From: an uncultured Gammaproteobacteria bacterium
GTDB lineage: Bacteria > Pseudomonadota > Gammaproteobacteria > SZUA-140
Direction: 5' to 3'
Assembly: GCA_945788675.1 (NCBI GenBank)
Contig: CALZMY010000199.1
Span: forward strand, 1 to 5,028
Length of the DNA: 5,028 nucleotides
The translations under genes were made by a program, and so were the position numbers. Shown here piece by piece: positions 4,186 through 5,028 of this stretch. The notes under the pieces are model-generated. The model did no database searches, had not been told where the DNA came from, and worked only from the letters and a program-made list of their open reading frames with translations. Within the stretch, counting starts at the first letter, position 1, and every line of letters starts with the position of its first letter.

Positions 4186-5028
4186 TTACCGCCCCCTCCT
4201 TCGCCCCGAGACCGGTGTAGCACTCGCCTCGTTTGACTGGAGAGATTCCAGTCCATTTATTACTGATGTCACAACATAGTAATACGTCACATCGTTGGTA
4301 AGTCCAAAATCGGCATAAACCGCATAATCCGTTACATGGCCTTCTACTAGCAGAGAATAAGGGCCACCCGCTGTCGTGCTTCGATAGATGTTATAGCTCT
4401 CAGCACCATTAACAGGTGTCCAGATAATATCGATTTTACTATCCTTAGCCCGGGCGAATAAATCGAAAATCGTTTGTTCCGCTGGTGTGGGTAAAATTGT
4501 TTCGAACTTGAGAAGCTTCACACCCACCGGTGGCGTCTGCAGTGGATTTGCACAGGTATCGTTTAACCGATCCGTTAAACGAATATAGACAACATCACCT
4601 TCCGACAGGCTATCCGGTTCAGGCGTAAAGATCAGGGTACTGTCCATATTGCTGAATTCAAATGTGCCCGGAACTGCTGTGCCGCCAATAATATCACCAT
4701 CAATTTCCACGGCATTGGTATAAACACCAAATGTGCTCACAGCGAAATCACTCGTGTCGAACACAAAACTGCTGGTTGTCATTGTTGCCGGAGAGTCGAC
4801 ACCTGTATTCATATTTCTATTGGTGAATTCCAGGATAATTTGTTGATCCAATGGACGATCAATAGAGCCGTTATTCGGCTCCAGCATGGTAACGCTGGGC
4901 GGCTCCAGAGAATTACAGGTTTCAACCGTGGTAAATGTCCAACTGAATGTTGTGCTCATCTCGCGGCCTGAAGCGGTACTACACACACCACCCGTTCCTC
5001 CGGTAATCGTTGCCCTATAGGCAGTATC
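4186..5028 (-). CDS. Surface/secreted protein with Big_5 Ig-like domains and a C-terminal FN3 domain (N-terminus outside window)
   Basis: The minus-strand frame is open from the right window edge to a TAA at 4188-4186, giving 280 residues of a longer protein; the GTG at 4986 is only an internal codon. Residues 1-35 (DTAYRATITGG...TTFSWTFTT) are the tail of one bacterial Ig-like Big_5 domain. A second Big_5 domain follows (about 42-175: PPSVTMLEPNNGSIDRPLDQQIILEF to VGVKLLKFET), with the typical YIRLTDRLNDTCANPL strand. A fibronectin type III domain (about 185-272: IDIIWTPVNGAESYNIYRST, YYYVVTSV, SNEASATP) precedes a basic end, GRRRGR. Such proteins are usually exported adhesins or cell-surface modules, often with repeated Big_5 units, but the signal peptide and any catalytic domain would be upstream and unseen. 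Cys residues recur near the domain borders. There is no functional link to the convergent egt operon. Confidence 0.8.
   Translation of the reverse strand, partial: DTAYRATITGGTGGVCSTASGREMSTTFSWTFTTVETCNSLEPPSVTMLEPNNGSIDRPLDQQIILEFTNRNMNTGVDSPATMTTSSFVFDTSDFAVSTFGVYTNAVEIDGDIIGGTAVPGTFEFSNMDSTLIFTPEPDSLSEGDVVYIRLTDRLNDTCANPLQTPPVGVKLLKFETILPTPAEQTIFDLFARAKDSKIDIIWTPVNGAESYNIYRSTTAGGPYSLLVEGHVTDYAVYADFGLTNDVTYYYVVTSVINGLESLQSNEASATPVSGRRRGR

Noticed and set aside
1..5028. CRISPR array, tRNA or rRNA genes
   Set aside because: No regularly spaced direct repeats, cloverleaf-like stretch or rRNA-like conserved segment was seen.

Overview
The window looks like a chromosomal segment of a Gram-negative proteobacterium, most likely a gammaproteobacterium; the exact taxon cannot be read from it. 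Three things point there: a type VI secretion (T6SS) amidase effector of the Tae4 family, a lipobox lipoprotein, and an EgtB/EgtD pair of the proteobacterial type. The left third (1-1860) is accessory DNA, AT-rich and carrying mobile-element pieces. The right part (1870-5028) is a denser, more GC-rich backbone.

Left region. Positions 1-174 encode the C-terminus of an IS1182-like DDE transposase, and the outer end of that element lies near 340. Directly after it comes a GTTATGC heptamer resembling the crossover end of an integron attC site, then two tightly spaced genes. The first is a Tae4-like peptidoglycan amidase (378-851). The second is a small lipoprotein (866-1228) placed where an immunity gene would be expected. 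The next ~660 bp hold no intact gene. They contain several short hairpins and, on the minus strand, a heavily decayed REP-associated tyrosine transposase (RAYT) with two frameshifts, in-frame stops and a lost HUH motif.

Right region. An egtB-egtD operon (1891-4112, sharing one base at TAATG) encodes the two central enzymes of ergothioneine biosynthesis: EgtD trimethylates histidine to hercynine, and EgtB forms the C-S bond by iron-dependent sulfoxide synthesis. No egtA, egtC or egtE is in the window. The EgtB has a Tyr-rich motif in its DinB domain, which suggests a non-mycobacterial type of enzyme that may use cysteine directly. Convergent to the operon, a partial minus-strand gene (4186-5028, open at the window edge) encodes a surface-type protein with bacterial Ig-like (Big_5) domains and a C-terminal fibronectin type III domain.

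The most interesting unit is the effector/lipoprotein pair wedged between an IS end and transposon debris. It looks like a transferable interbacterial-toxin module whose presumed immunity protein does not look like the classical Tai4.
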